This document shows, one piece after another, positions 1 through 6,320 of a stretch of 6,320 nucleotides of DNA (position 1 is its first letter; each line of letters opens with the position of its first letter). Origin of the DNA: JAUNQW01 sp043424615 (GTDB lineage: Bacteria; Bacillota; Bacilli; Lactobacillales; Carnobacteriaceae_A); NCBI GenBank assembly GCA_043424615.1, contig JBHWOX010000044.1, positions 1 to 6,320 on the forward strand, given 5' to 3'. Position numbers and translations under genes: made by a program. The notes under the pieces were generated by a model. It did not search any database, had not been told where the DNA came from, and saw only the letters and a program-made list of their open reading frames with translations.

Positions 1-78
1 ACTGTTATTTAAAAGTTAAAGTATTAAATTTATCCTAATCTAAATCTATTAAAATTCTATTTTTAAATTTTTCTTTTC

Positions 79-102
79 TGTCACATTTCGATGACACTTT
101 TT
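79..102. terminator. Weak hairpin downstream of the AAA+ gene
   Basis: TGTCA (79-83) and TGACA (92-96) can form a 5-bp stem with an 8-base loop, 15 bases past the AAA+ stop codon. On the plus strand CTTTTT follows (97-102), giving a weak rightward terminator shape. On the minus strand, the direction of the AAA+ gene, no T run follows directly. It may end leftward transcription poorly or end transcripts arriving from the left. The AT-rich bases 1-78 show no gene or clear site. Confidence 0.3.
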
Positions 103-111
103 ATAGAACAC

Positions 112-3100
112 CTATCTCCCCTTCTCCCAAACTTTGTCCATATCTTCAGATGTGATTAGACTGGTATCAGCTGCCATATCCTTCTTCATTCTCAGGCTGG
201 CGGTTCGGATTAGTTTTTCATTCAGGTTACGGATCCAACGGCCGTTACTGTTGTCATTAGTGTAAGCCAGATTGTTCAGAACCAGCTGGCGGTAGGCCTC
301 TTGGTCTAGATAGTATTCGGTATTGGTTAATTGCAGGAGCCCCATCTCAACCATCTGGTCAGCGGTATAGTCTTCAAAGTCAAATTGGTTAGGAATTCTT
401 GACTTGAGACCAGAGTTGGAGGCTAAGAAGTCTTGCATCTCATCATAATAACCTGCAAAGATGATCATGATATCCCGGCGATGGTCTTCCATAAATTTAA
501 GGATTTCGTTAATAGCCTCTTGGCCAAAGTCGTTGCCACCACCGACGGATAAAGTATAGGCTTCATCAATAAAGAGGATGCCGCCCAGGGCAGATTTTAA
601 GACCTCTTGTGTTTTTTGTGCGGTTTCACCGACATAGCGTCCGACCAGATCACTGCGCGAGACTTCAATGAATTTGTTGGTCGAAACGACCCCCTTCTCA
701 TAGAAAATCTCTCCTAAGATTCGTGCCACAGTGGTCTTACCTGTTCCTGGATTACCTAAGAACAAGGAGTGCAGGGTCAGATTTTTAACCACCTTGCCCT
801 CTTCTTCTCTTCTTTGGTTCAGTTCCACCAAGGACACGAATTCTTCCACCTGTTCTTTGACGGTTTCAAGCCCAATCAGAGAATTCAATTTATTCAGACC
901 ATTTTCAGCATCATCACCGTCATATTGGCCTAGCTGTAAGACAGCGTCGATATCTTCATTTTTAATAGTGGAGACATCATCACAATCTTCATTCACTACC
1001 CGGTCTGCCATGGCTCGGAGCACTTTTTCATTGAAATTCCGCACCCAGCGGGCATTGCTGCGGTCTAAGGACAAGTTATAAGCTTTGGTCAGCTTTTGAG
1101 CATAATAGTCCAAATCTTCGAAGGCATAATCATTATTGGTCATGATACTTTGGCCGATTTGAACGATCTCTTCAGACGTGTAATCTTCAAAATGAAAATG
1201 ATTGGGTACTCTGGACTTAAGACCAGGATTGGTCTCCAAAAATTCTTCCATCTCTTTAGTGTAACCCGCAAAAATCAGCATGATCTCATTTCTATGGTCT
1301 TCCATATATTTTAAGATGGTATCAATCGCTTCTTGGCCGTGGTTAGTGGACGAGCTGTCCTTGTTTAAAGTGTAGGCTTCATCGATAAACAAGATGCCTC
1401 CAGTTGCCTTTTCTAAAATTTCTTGGGTTTGAACAGCGGTTTGGCCGATGTATTGGGAAACCAGCTGGGATTCAGAGGCCTCCACAAAGATAAACTCATC
1501 CTTATTGGCCAAAGCCCCATGTTCAAATAATATCTGCCCCATGAGTTTTGCGACCGTTGTCTTTCCGGTTCCCGGATTACCAAGGAAGACTGAATGCAGG
1601 GTTTGGTCTTCTGCTTTCAGTCCTTTTTCTTGACGTTTTTTATTAAAAGTAACCATCGATAACATTTTATTGATTTCTTTTTTAACACTAGTCAGGCCAA
1701 TAAGATTTTCCAGTTCTTGGCTGGCTTGCCCTTCTTCGACAGGTCCCGTTTGAGGAATTTCACTAGCTGTTGGATTCTGGTCGTTTTGACCGCCCCACTC
1801 ATAGCTGGAGTCATCAGCCAGGTCCACACCCAATGCTTTTTCCGGCTGATCTGTTCGCAGGCACTCCAATAGTTTGACGTGGGAGTCATTATAAATTTGA
1901 AGATGTGTCTCACCATCCAAGCGGTGAACGGTCAGTTGGTCTCCGATGAAGGTGGAGTCGTCCCTGACGACTAGTTCAATCACACCCGGAAGATGTCCTA
2001 AAAATTCAATCTCCTCCTCTGCTTTAATATAAGATAAGTTTTCTGCTAACAATTGGCTGCCAATCCTTGCTTTATGTAGCTTGCATCTGGATTCTACGAC
2101 ATTCAATACAGAAAAGTAGTCATTGTTAGAATCTAGAAAAGAGTTGTTGGCTATCCATGTCGCTGCGCGTCGGGGTGCTTTAATGATTTGACTATCTTTA
2201 GATTGGACTGTGGATTGGTTGGCCGCTAAAGTCGGAAAGCTATCTTCACTGAGCCCCTCTAGCTCACACTGGTCGAGAAGGAGGCTGGAATTGTTTGTCA
2301 TACTGATCACATTGGATGGACCTTCTTGCAAAGCGGAACTCTCACTCATTTCCATCTCGGACTGGGTCAAAAATATGATAGCTTGGTCGGCGGTTTCCCC
2401 AAGACCTGCAAGTTCGCAGTTTTTCAGGCTTAAGTAGGAATAATTTTCAGCATAAAGCGCATTGGCTGCGCGATGAACTTTCATGGTCGTATCTGTCGCT
2501 GTAAAGTTGGTGTGATTTAGGGTGATGGCCTGTTTAGTCGAGTTGGGAGTAAAAGCTTCCAATGTACAAGCTGTTAAGGCAATTTCTGCTTGCTGGAGGG
2601 CATAAATGATGGCACTACTGCCCTGCCCCTTCCAAATCGTCCCCTCAGCTTGAAGAGAGGAAGCCTCCAGCCAGACATCAGGAAAATCGCCCTTTTCGTT
2701 AGAGGAGTGAAACTCGCATTCTGTAAGCGAAATGGACGAGTCTTTCTTGGCATTTAAGCTGTTGGTATTCCCTTTATTGTCGATGGTCGTTCTGGTCGCT
2801 TCTAATTCAGTGTGATTTAAAGAAAGCATCACACTTTGATCGCTCTGGCCGCTGATGGTGACATCGCTTAACTGGACTCGGCTGTCACTGGCTTTGATGT
2901 TGGAAAAATTCGATTGTTGCAGGCTAGAATTAGAAATCCTTATATCTGCATTCTCATTAATACTCAATTGGGCATTGGTATCAGCACGATGAAATTTTGC
3001 CGTGCAGTTGAAGAAATTCATAAAACTATTGGCCGCGGTTGATTGGGTGACTAAGTCATCGAAAGTAACGCTTGATCCTGAATGAACACCGACCAAACAC

Positions 3101-3459
3101 TTATCATTGTCTGGGTGGGTGTTTTCAATGACGGTTTTCTTGAAATGGACGGTTGACTGATTGGTCACTTGGATCACGAGCCCCGGTTGTTCGTTTCTAA
3201 ACCAAAGATTCTCCAGAGTAACCTGAGCGCCGTCATCAATATAGAGCTGGCCAAGGATGACGTTTTTAAAGGTATTTTCCTTGCTATGATCGAGATGACC
3301 TCTGAGGGTAATGTCCTTTTTAATCACAAATGGCTGATATTGGCTGATATCTGGCCAAAACTCAGCCTCAAACTCAATCACATCCCCTCCCTTACATCGA
3401 TTATAGGCTCCAAGAATATCTAAATGAAAAGGGCCAGACCCTACCTTATAAACTGCCAT
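112..3459 (-). CDS. Beta-helix protein fused to two CbbX/SpoVK-type AAA+ ATPase domains
   Basis: Residues here count from the ATG at 3459 (1115 aa). Residues 1-52 look like the cap and first strands of a parallel beta-helix (KGGDVIEFEAEFWP, then ITLRG). Roughly 20 coils of 22-28 residues follow to about 555, with N/S/T-rich turns. Residues 556-584 form a polar linker. AAA1 starts at NLIGL (585): Walker A GNPGTGKT 627-634, aromatic pore-loop-like YIGQTA 670, Walker B ILFIDEA with D693/E694, sensor-1-like FAGY 730-733, arginine finger GLKSR with R750, sensor 2 near SNARWVRN. AAA2 repeats all of this: GNPGTGKT 902-909, YVGETA 942, D965/E966, FAGY 1001-1004, R1021, SNGRWIRN. Both ATPase sites look competent. 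CbbX, SpoVK and EccA relatives form hexamers that remodel or thread client proteins. Here a beta-helix sits where EccA has TPRs, so it may bind the client (inference). No signal peptide or membrane segment is visible. The AAA calls are secure, the helix fold is likely, and the biological role is unknown. An upstream in-frame ATG at 3537 would add 26 residues but is less likely. Confidence 0.93.
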   Translation of the reverse strand: MAVYKVGSGPFHLDILGAYNRCKGGDVIEFEAEFWPDISQYQPFVIKKDITLRGHLDHSKENTFKNVILGQLYIDDGAQVTLENLWFRNEQPGLVIQVTNQSTVHFKKTVIENTHPDNDKCLVGVHSGSSVTFDDLVTQSTAANSFMNFFNCTAKFHRADTNAQLSINENADIRISNSSLQQSNFSNIKASDSRVQLSDVTISGQSDQSVMLSLNHTELEATRTTIDNKGNTNSLNAKKDSSISLTECEFHSSNEKGDFPDVWLEASSLQAEGTIWKGQGSSAIIYALQQAEIALTACTLEAFTPNSTKQAITLNHTNFTATDTTMKVHRAANALYAENYSYLSLKNCELAGLGETADQAIIFLTQSEMEMSESSALQEGPSNVISMTNNSSLLLDQCELEGLSEDSFPTLAANQSTVQSKDSQIIKAPRRAATWIANNSFLDSNNDYFSVLNVVESRCKLHKARIGSQLLAENLSYIKAEEEIEFLGHLPGVIELVVRDDSTFIGDQLTVHRLDGETHLQIYNDSHVKLLECLRTDQPEKALGVDLADDSSYEWGGQNDQNPTASEIPQTGPVEEGQASQELENLIGLTSVKKEINKMLSMVTFNKKRQEKGLKAEDQTLHSVFLGNPGTGKTTVAKLMGQILFEHGALANKDEFIFVEASESQLVSQYIGQTAVQTQEILEKATGGILFIDEAYTLNKDSSSTNHGQEAIDTILKYMEDHRNEIMLIFAGYTKEMEEFLETNPGLKSRVPNHFHFEDYTSEEIVQIGQSIMTNNDYAFEDLDYYAQKLTKAYNLSLDRSNARWVRNFNEKVLRAMADRVVNEDCDDVSTIKNEDIDAVLQLGQYDGDDAENGLNKLNSLIGLETVKEQVEEFVSLVELNQRREEEGKVVKNLTLHSLFLGNPGTGKTTVARILGEIFYEKGVVSTNKFIEVSRSDLVGRYVGETAQKTQEVLKSALGGILFIDEAYTLSVGGGNDFGQEAINEILKFMEDHRRDIMIIFAGYYDEMQDFLASNSGLKSRIPNQFDFEDYTADQMVEMGLLQLTNTEYYLDQEAYRQLVLNNLAYTNDNSNGRWIRNLNEKLIRTASLRMKKDMAADTSLITSEDMDKVWEKGR
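2185..2820 (-). repeat. 150-nt (50-residue) two-coil modules in the beta-helix coding region
   Basis: Within the AAA+ gene, cysteine codons fall at residues 248, 298, 348 and 398 (codons ending at 2718, 2568, 2418, 2268), each exactly 150 nt from the next. Their contexts are alike: SISLTECEF, EIALTACTL, YLSLKNCEL, SLLLDQCEL. Each module is one long coil of about 27 residues plus one short coil of about 23. A second marker, LNHT...AT.TT[I/M], occurs at 214-226 and again at 314-326. At DNA level 2783-2819 matches 2483-2519 at 27 of 37 bases by hand count. The repeats are diverged, as expected of old tandem duplication under structural selection. Confidence 0.8.
3331..3350. repeat. Perfect 10-bp tandem repeat inside the AAA+ coding region
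   Basis: TGGCTGATAT occurs twice in direct succession. It lies in codons for DISQYQP near the start of the AAA+ protein (about residues 37-43). Ten is not a multiple of three, so loss or gain of one unit would shift the frame. Two copies may simply be chance. Confidence 0.6.
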
Positions 3460-3465
3460 CGCTCT

Positions 3466-3471
3466 CTCCTT
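3466..3471 (-). promoter_or_regulatory. Ribosome binding site fixing the start of the AAA+ gene at 3459
   Basis: The minus strand reads AAGGAG, then six bases (AGAGCG), then ATG at 3459. This is a near-ideal Shine-Dalgarno sequence and spacing. The longer in-frame ATG at 3537 is preceded by ATGTATAAGTAGA, which has no comparable site. The protein begun at 3459 also leads straight into the beta-helix cap, whereas the extra 26 residues are basic and match no domain. Confidence 0.85.
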
Positions 3472-3570
3472 GTTGGATACTGAAATTGACTGCTTCACTC
3501 TTCGAATGTGAGTCGCTATTTTTGAATCGTTGTGCATTCTACTTATACATAATTGTAGATAAATTGAAGG

Positions 3571-3579
3571 ATAATAACA
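3571..3579 (-). promoter_or_regulatory. Candidate extended -10 promoter for the AAA+ gene
   Basis: The minus strand reads TGTTATTAT: a TGn extension plus TATTAT, one mismatch from TATAAT. No good -35 hexamer lies 16-18 bases upstream, which extended -10 promoters can tolerate. Transcription would start near 3564 and leave a leader of about 105 bases before the ATG at 3459. The position downstream of the res terminator fits an independent promoter. A second candidate, TATAAG at about 3543-3548, has no TGn and a poor -35. This is an assignment by motif only. Confidence 0.4.
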
Positions 3580-3628
3580 ATTGGAATTTTTGGATGGCTG
3601 GAGGATCCATCGTTAAATCTTTAAATTA

Positions 3629-3666
3629 AAAAAACTGCAAACCCGTTAATCAGGATTGCAGTTTTT
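3629..3666 (-). terminator. Rho-independent terminator after res, possibly bidirectional
   Basis: Four bases past the res stop codon (3670-3672) the minus strand forms a hairpin with stem ACTGCAA (3656-3662) and TTGCAGT (3634-3640). After one mismatch, a short CC/GG pairing extends the stem. A run of seven T follows on the minus strand (3628-3634). The plus strand has the same stem followed by five T (3662-3666), so it could also act on rightward transcripts, although no rightward gene is seen here. It separates res from the AAA+ gene. Confidence 0.85.
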
Positions 3667-3669
3667 AAA

Positions 3670-6320
3670 CTAGTAGATATCTTTCAGCGACGTTGCTACA
3701 TTAAAACGGATACCAGAATCTATAGCATCAAAATGTTTTTCACCGCAGCGAATTTTTGATGACTCTGTACCACGAAGATTTGTTCTATCTAGAGTTCCTT
3801 TTGTCTCAATGACAAAATAGAGCTTGTCTATTCCCTCTTGTTCAATGAGAACGGCCCAGTCTGGGTTGTAATCGCCTAGAGGAGTAGGAACTTTAAAGCT
3901 ATTAGGTAGCTTAATATAATACTTGACGTTTTGATCTCGCTCACACTCCATCGCAAAATCTTTCTCAATAGTCGAATCGACGACAACATAGTTATATGGG
4001 TAGCGTTCATCTGTAACTTCAAGCGTGTTGTCTAAATATTGATCAATTTCTCCAATTTCAAGTAAGCTCTGGTCATAAGTCTTTCCAATTTTTTCATATT
4101 TAATGCCCTCGACCATCATAATCTCTTTGTGGGCGTTGATGATTCTTGCGACATCCATCATGTATTCTTGCGGATTTCGTTTAAAATCATTCAATGTTTG
4201 ACTTTGCTTGAGAATTTCAATCAAAGTGCGACGGGTAAGCCGTGTTTCATTTTGTAAGTAAGATAGAATATCTGGAACTTTTTGATATTTCTTTTCAATG
4301 ACTTGATAACCCGCTGATATATCTTCATTAACAGAAATACCTGACTCCTCCACTCCAACGGTAGCTTTTTGATAATCAATTCTTCGACGAGTGATTTGCA
4401 GTTCATGCATTAATTCTTCGGCAACTTTATCAATGAAGACCTCCGAGTCGAAATTGATGGCATAGCGAGTTTTTTGATTGATTCTATTCCATAAGTCTAA
4501 GAATGGTCCTGTTAAAGCTTGCTTGTTCACTCTTACAGCGACGCGTTTACGATGATCTTTAATTTCAATCTTATCAACATTAAATTTAAGTTTGATGGTA
4601 TTGATGATTCGCTCAGACATATCCGGAGCAAGTTCTGCGATTGTGTCTGGTACTTGGAAAGAATCATTTTTGATCGATTCAGCTAATTTTTCTGTTCCTT
4701 CATTCTTTTTATTCAAATAGCCCTCAGATTTCATAAAGTCAACGAGAATTTTCGAATGATCTAAGCCTAGTGCTTGTTTATGACCATCTGGATTTTCAGA
4801 AATAACTAAAGATGAGAAGATACTGTCTTCAAAGACACCGAATTGAACCCCTTCCTCCTCATACTCTTTTTGCAAACCGTCTGCGAAGTCTTGATAAGAT
4901 TCGTTAGCCATAACCGTTAGTGTATTGGTATCAAAACCAGGTACACGTTCGCCGTCTTGGTTTACTGCAATACGCAAGCCACGTCCGATCTTCTGGCGTT
5001 TAGTTATCTTATCCTTGGTTTCGACCAATGTACAAATTTGAAAAACATTAGGGTTATCCCAGCCTTCTTTTAGGGCCGAGTGGGAGAAGATAAAACGCAA
5101 TTTATGAGCACGTTTATCATTTCCTTTTTCTTCATCATAAAAAGTTAATAAGTCTTCTTTGTCTTTCATAATAATTTGATACGTTGATTCATCAGCCTTT
5201 GAGGCACCCGTACTAGAATCTTTATACCGTTTCTTACCATCCACAGCAAAATAACCATCATGAACATCTTCGACTGGTACTTGTCGGTCTCTTAAGGCTT
5301 TATACTTGTCGCGCTGAATAATCGCTTGGTATTCTTCTTCAAAAATCTGAGCATATTCACCTTTTAGTGGATTTCCATCATCATCGTATTGGCGGTACTT
5401 ATCCACTTGATCGATAAAGAAGAGACTTAAAACTTTAACACCCTTTGGATTTAATTTAAGTTCTTTATCCAAGTGTTCTTCAATCGTTTTTTGAATCTGA
5501 GCCCGTTTCATGGCGCGGTCTTCCCTATGAGTTTCTGAAAGACGATACATTTGCTTACCGCCAGATAATTCAATATATTCATTATCTTTTTCAGCAGAAA
5601 TTGATCGAACAAAACCTAAGGACTCATAAGGATCTAAGCGTTTGGATTTCAAGTAAAGGTCGTCATCCTGCATTAATTTGATTTCTTTTCGCTCAACTCC
5701 TGAACGGGTGCGCACATTCATCTCAACAGTGGCAGTAATCGATTTTTTGTTGGCTTTAGTCGATAATAATTTGAAATACGCTTGGTTTGGGTCCAGGTCC
5801 TCGCTGAAACCAGCGACTTCAATCTGTTTGACCAATTCTTTTTGATAAGACTCAACCGGTCCTAATTTATATAAAAGTGGATATTTTTGCTTATGGGTCG
5901 CTGAAAAACGAAAGACTGCAGAAGGATTTAAAGCTGAAATTGCTTCCTTTGCGTTGTCTGAATTATCGACGGATTGAGGTTCGTCAATAACAACAATTGG
6001 ATTAGTTTCAGAAATCATATCAATCGGAGCAATACCATTCATGCTGTCCATATCATCACGGTAGATAATATTCATATCATCAGTTTCTTTACCGCGTCGT
6101 GAGAAAGACTGAATATTAATCACCATAATCTCAATCGTTTCATTTCGAGCGAAAGCATCCACATCTTCCAACTTCTGAGAATCGTACATGAAGGCACGAT
6201 AAACTATCCCGTTCATCGTTTGATTAAAGGTTTCTTTGGTCATTTCAATCGACTTGAAGACCCCTTCTTTGATAGCTATGGATGGAACAACAATAATAAA
6301 TTTTGTAAACCCATAAGTCA
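3670..6320 (-). CDS. res: Type III restriction endonuclease Res subunit, partial (N-terminus beyond right edge)
   Basis: This is the ATP-dependent translocating and cleaving subunit of a type III restriction-modification enzyme, which works in complex with the Mod methyltransferase. 882 residues are visible, counted from the codon at 6316-6318. In order: VPSIAIKEGV (12-20), a motif typical of this family; Walker B VVIDEPQ (DEPQ at 5974-5985); RFSATH (5893-5910); SALKEGWDNPNVFQ, a motif-V-like stretch; motif VI QKIGRGLRI (from 442, with R446 and R449). The C-terminal nuclease has NPDWAV (D820) and VIETKG (E838, K840), the PD-ExK layout of Res proteins. The ending resembles other Res proteins. 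Family members are about 1000 aa, so roughly 100 residues including Walker A lie to the right. The ATG at 6243 is internal: the frame is open and conserved upstream of it, and no Shine-Dalgarno site precedes it. No frameshift or stop is seen. mod is not in the window and normally precedes res. Confidence 0.96.
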   Translation of the reverse strand, partial: TYGFTKFIIVVPSIAIKEGVFKSIEMTKETFNQTMNGIVYRAFMYDSQKLEDVDAFARNETIEIMVINIQSFSRRGKETDDMNIIYRDDMDSMNGIAPIDMISETNPIVVIDEPQSVDNSDNAKEAISALNPSAVFRFSATHKQKYPLLYKLGPVESYQKELVKQIEVAGFSEDLDPNQAYFKLLSTKANKKSITATVEMNVRTRSGVERKEIKLMQDDDLYLKSKRLDPYESLGFVRSISAEKDNEYIELSGGKQMYRLSETHREDRAMKRAQIQKTIEEHLDKELKLNPKGVKVLSLFFIDQVDKYRQYDDDGNPLKGEYAQIFEEEYQAIIQRDKYKALRDRQVPVEDVHDGYFAVDGKKRYKDSSTGASKADESTYQIIMKDKEDLLTFYDEEKGNDKRAHKLRFIFSHSALKEGWDNPNVFQICTLVETKDKITKRQKIGRGLRIAVNQDGERVPGFDTNTLTVMANESYQDFADGLQKEYEEEGVQFGVFEDSIFSSLVISENPDGHKQALGLDHSKILVDFMKSEGYLNKKNEGTEKLAESIKNDSFQVPDTIAELAPDMSERIINTIKLKFNVDKIEIKDHRKRVAVRVNKQALTGPFLDLWNRINQKTRYAINFDSEVFIDKVAEELMHELQITRRRIDYQKATVGVEESGISVNEDISAGYQVIEKKYQKVPDILSYLQNETRLTRRTLIEILKQSQTLNDFKRNPQEYMMDVARIINAHKEIMMVEGIKYEKIGKTYDQSLLEIGEIDQYLDNTLEVTDERYPYNYVVVDSTIEKDFAMECERDQNVKYYIKLPNSFKVPTPLGDYNPDWAVLIEQEGIDKLYFVIETKGTLDRTNLRGTESSKIRCGEKHFDAIDSGIRFNVATSLKDIY

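Noticed and set aside
1..78. AT-rich left edge as a promoter or small RNA region
   Set aside because: Many A/T runs, but no paired -35 and -10 motifs at proper spacing and no stable fold visible by eye.
731..1081. Plus-strand open frame of 116 codons
   Set aside because: It lies antisense to the second AAA+ domain, whose conserved motifs fix the coding strand. The translation resembles no family and there is no clear ribosome binding site.
1096..3423. Other open frames of 61-84 codons overlapping the AAA+ gene (1096-1314, 1448-1633, 1692-1916, 2210-2437, 3169-3423)
   Set aside because: All lie inside the long AAA+ coding frame, are low in recognisable content, and are explained as shadows of it.
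3591..3611. Small inverted repeat TGGAT...ATCCA with an overlapping GGATCC palindrome as an operator
   Set aside because: Only five pairs around a 9-base loop; it is too short to separate from chance, and its position upstream of the promoter is the sole support.
4221..4406. Minus-strand frame of 61 codons inside res
   Set aside because: It overlaps the conserved Res frame in another phase, with no initiation signal or recognisable domain.
6241..6243. ATG at 6243 as the start of res
   Set aside because: The frame continues without a stop to the window edge and encodes the typical Res stretch VPSIAIKEGV upstream of this ATG. No Shine-Dalgarno site precedes it.
1..6320. CRISPR array, tRNA, rRNA, insertion sequence or attachment site
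   Set aside because: Almost all bases are covered by two long coding frames. The intergenic regions contain no repeat-spacer pattern, cloverleaf, transposase or flanking inverted repeats.

Overview
The window holds two genes, both read leftward on the minus strand, and short intergenic regions. Strong AAGGAG ribosome binding, a U-tract terminator, low to moderate GC and protein style fit a low-GC Gram-positive bacterium (Bacillota, plausibly Lactobacillales). The genus cannot be fixed from the sequence.

Right part (3670-6320): the last 882 codons of a type III restriction enzyme Res subunit. The frame is open through the right edge, so the N-terminus with the Walker A motif lies outside. Helicase motifs and a C-terminal PD-ExK nuclease are intact, so nothing visible suggests decay. 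The partner methyltransferase gene (mod) is not present and would be expected further right, upstream of res.

Middle (3460-3669): a 210-base gap. A terminator hairpin lies directly after the res stop, followed by a candidate extended -10 promoter and a clear ribosome binding site. The second gene therefore looks separately transcribed.

Left part (112-3459): a 1115-residue protein of unusual design. About 20 coils of a right-handed parallel beta-helix are followed by a polar linker and two complete CbbX/SpoVK-type AAA+ ATPase domains. There is no signal peptide, so it should act in the cytoplasm. Part of the helix is built from modules of exactly 50 residues (150 nt), marked by cysteines at 248, 298, 348 and 398. 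Its function is not known to me. The design suggests a ring-forming remodelling ATPase with a beta-helix recognition arm, and its position beside a restriction system makes a defence role a reasonable but unproven hypothesis.

Left edge (1-111): very AT-rich, non-coding, with one weak hairpin and no other feature I can support.
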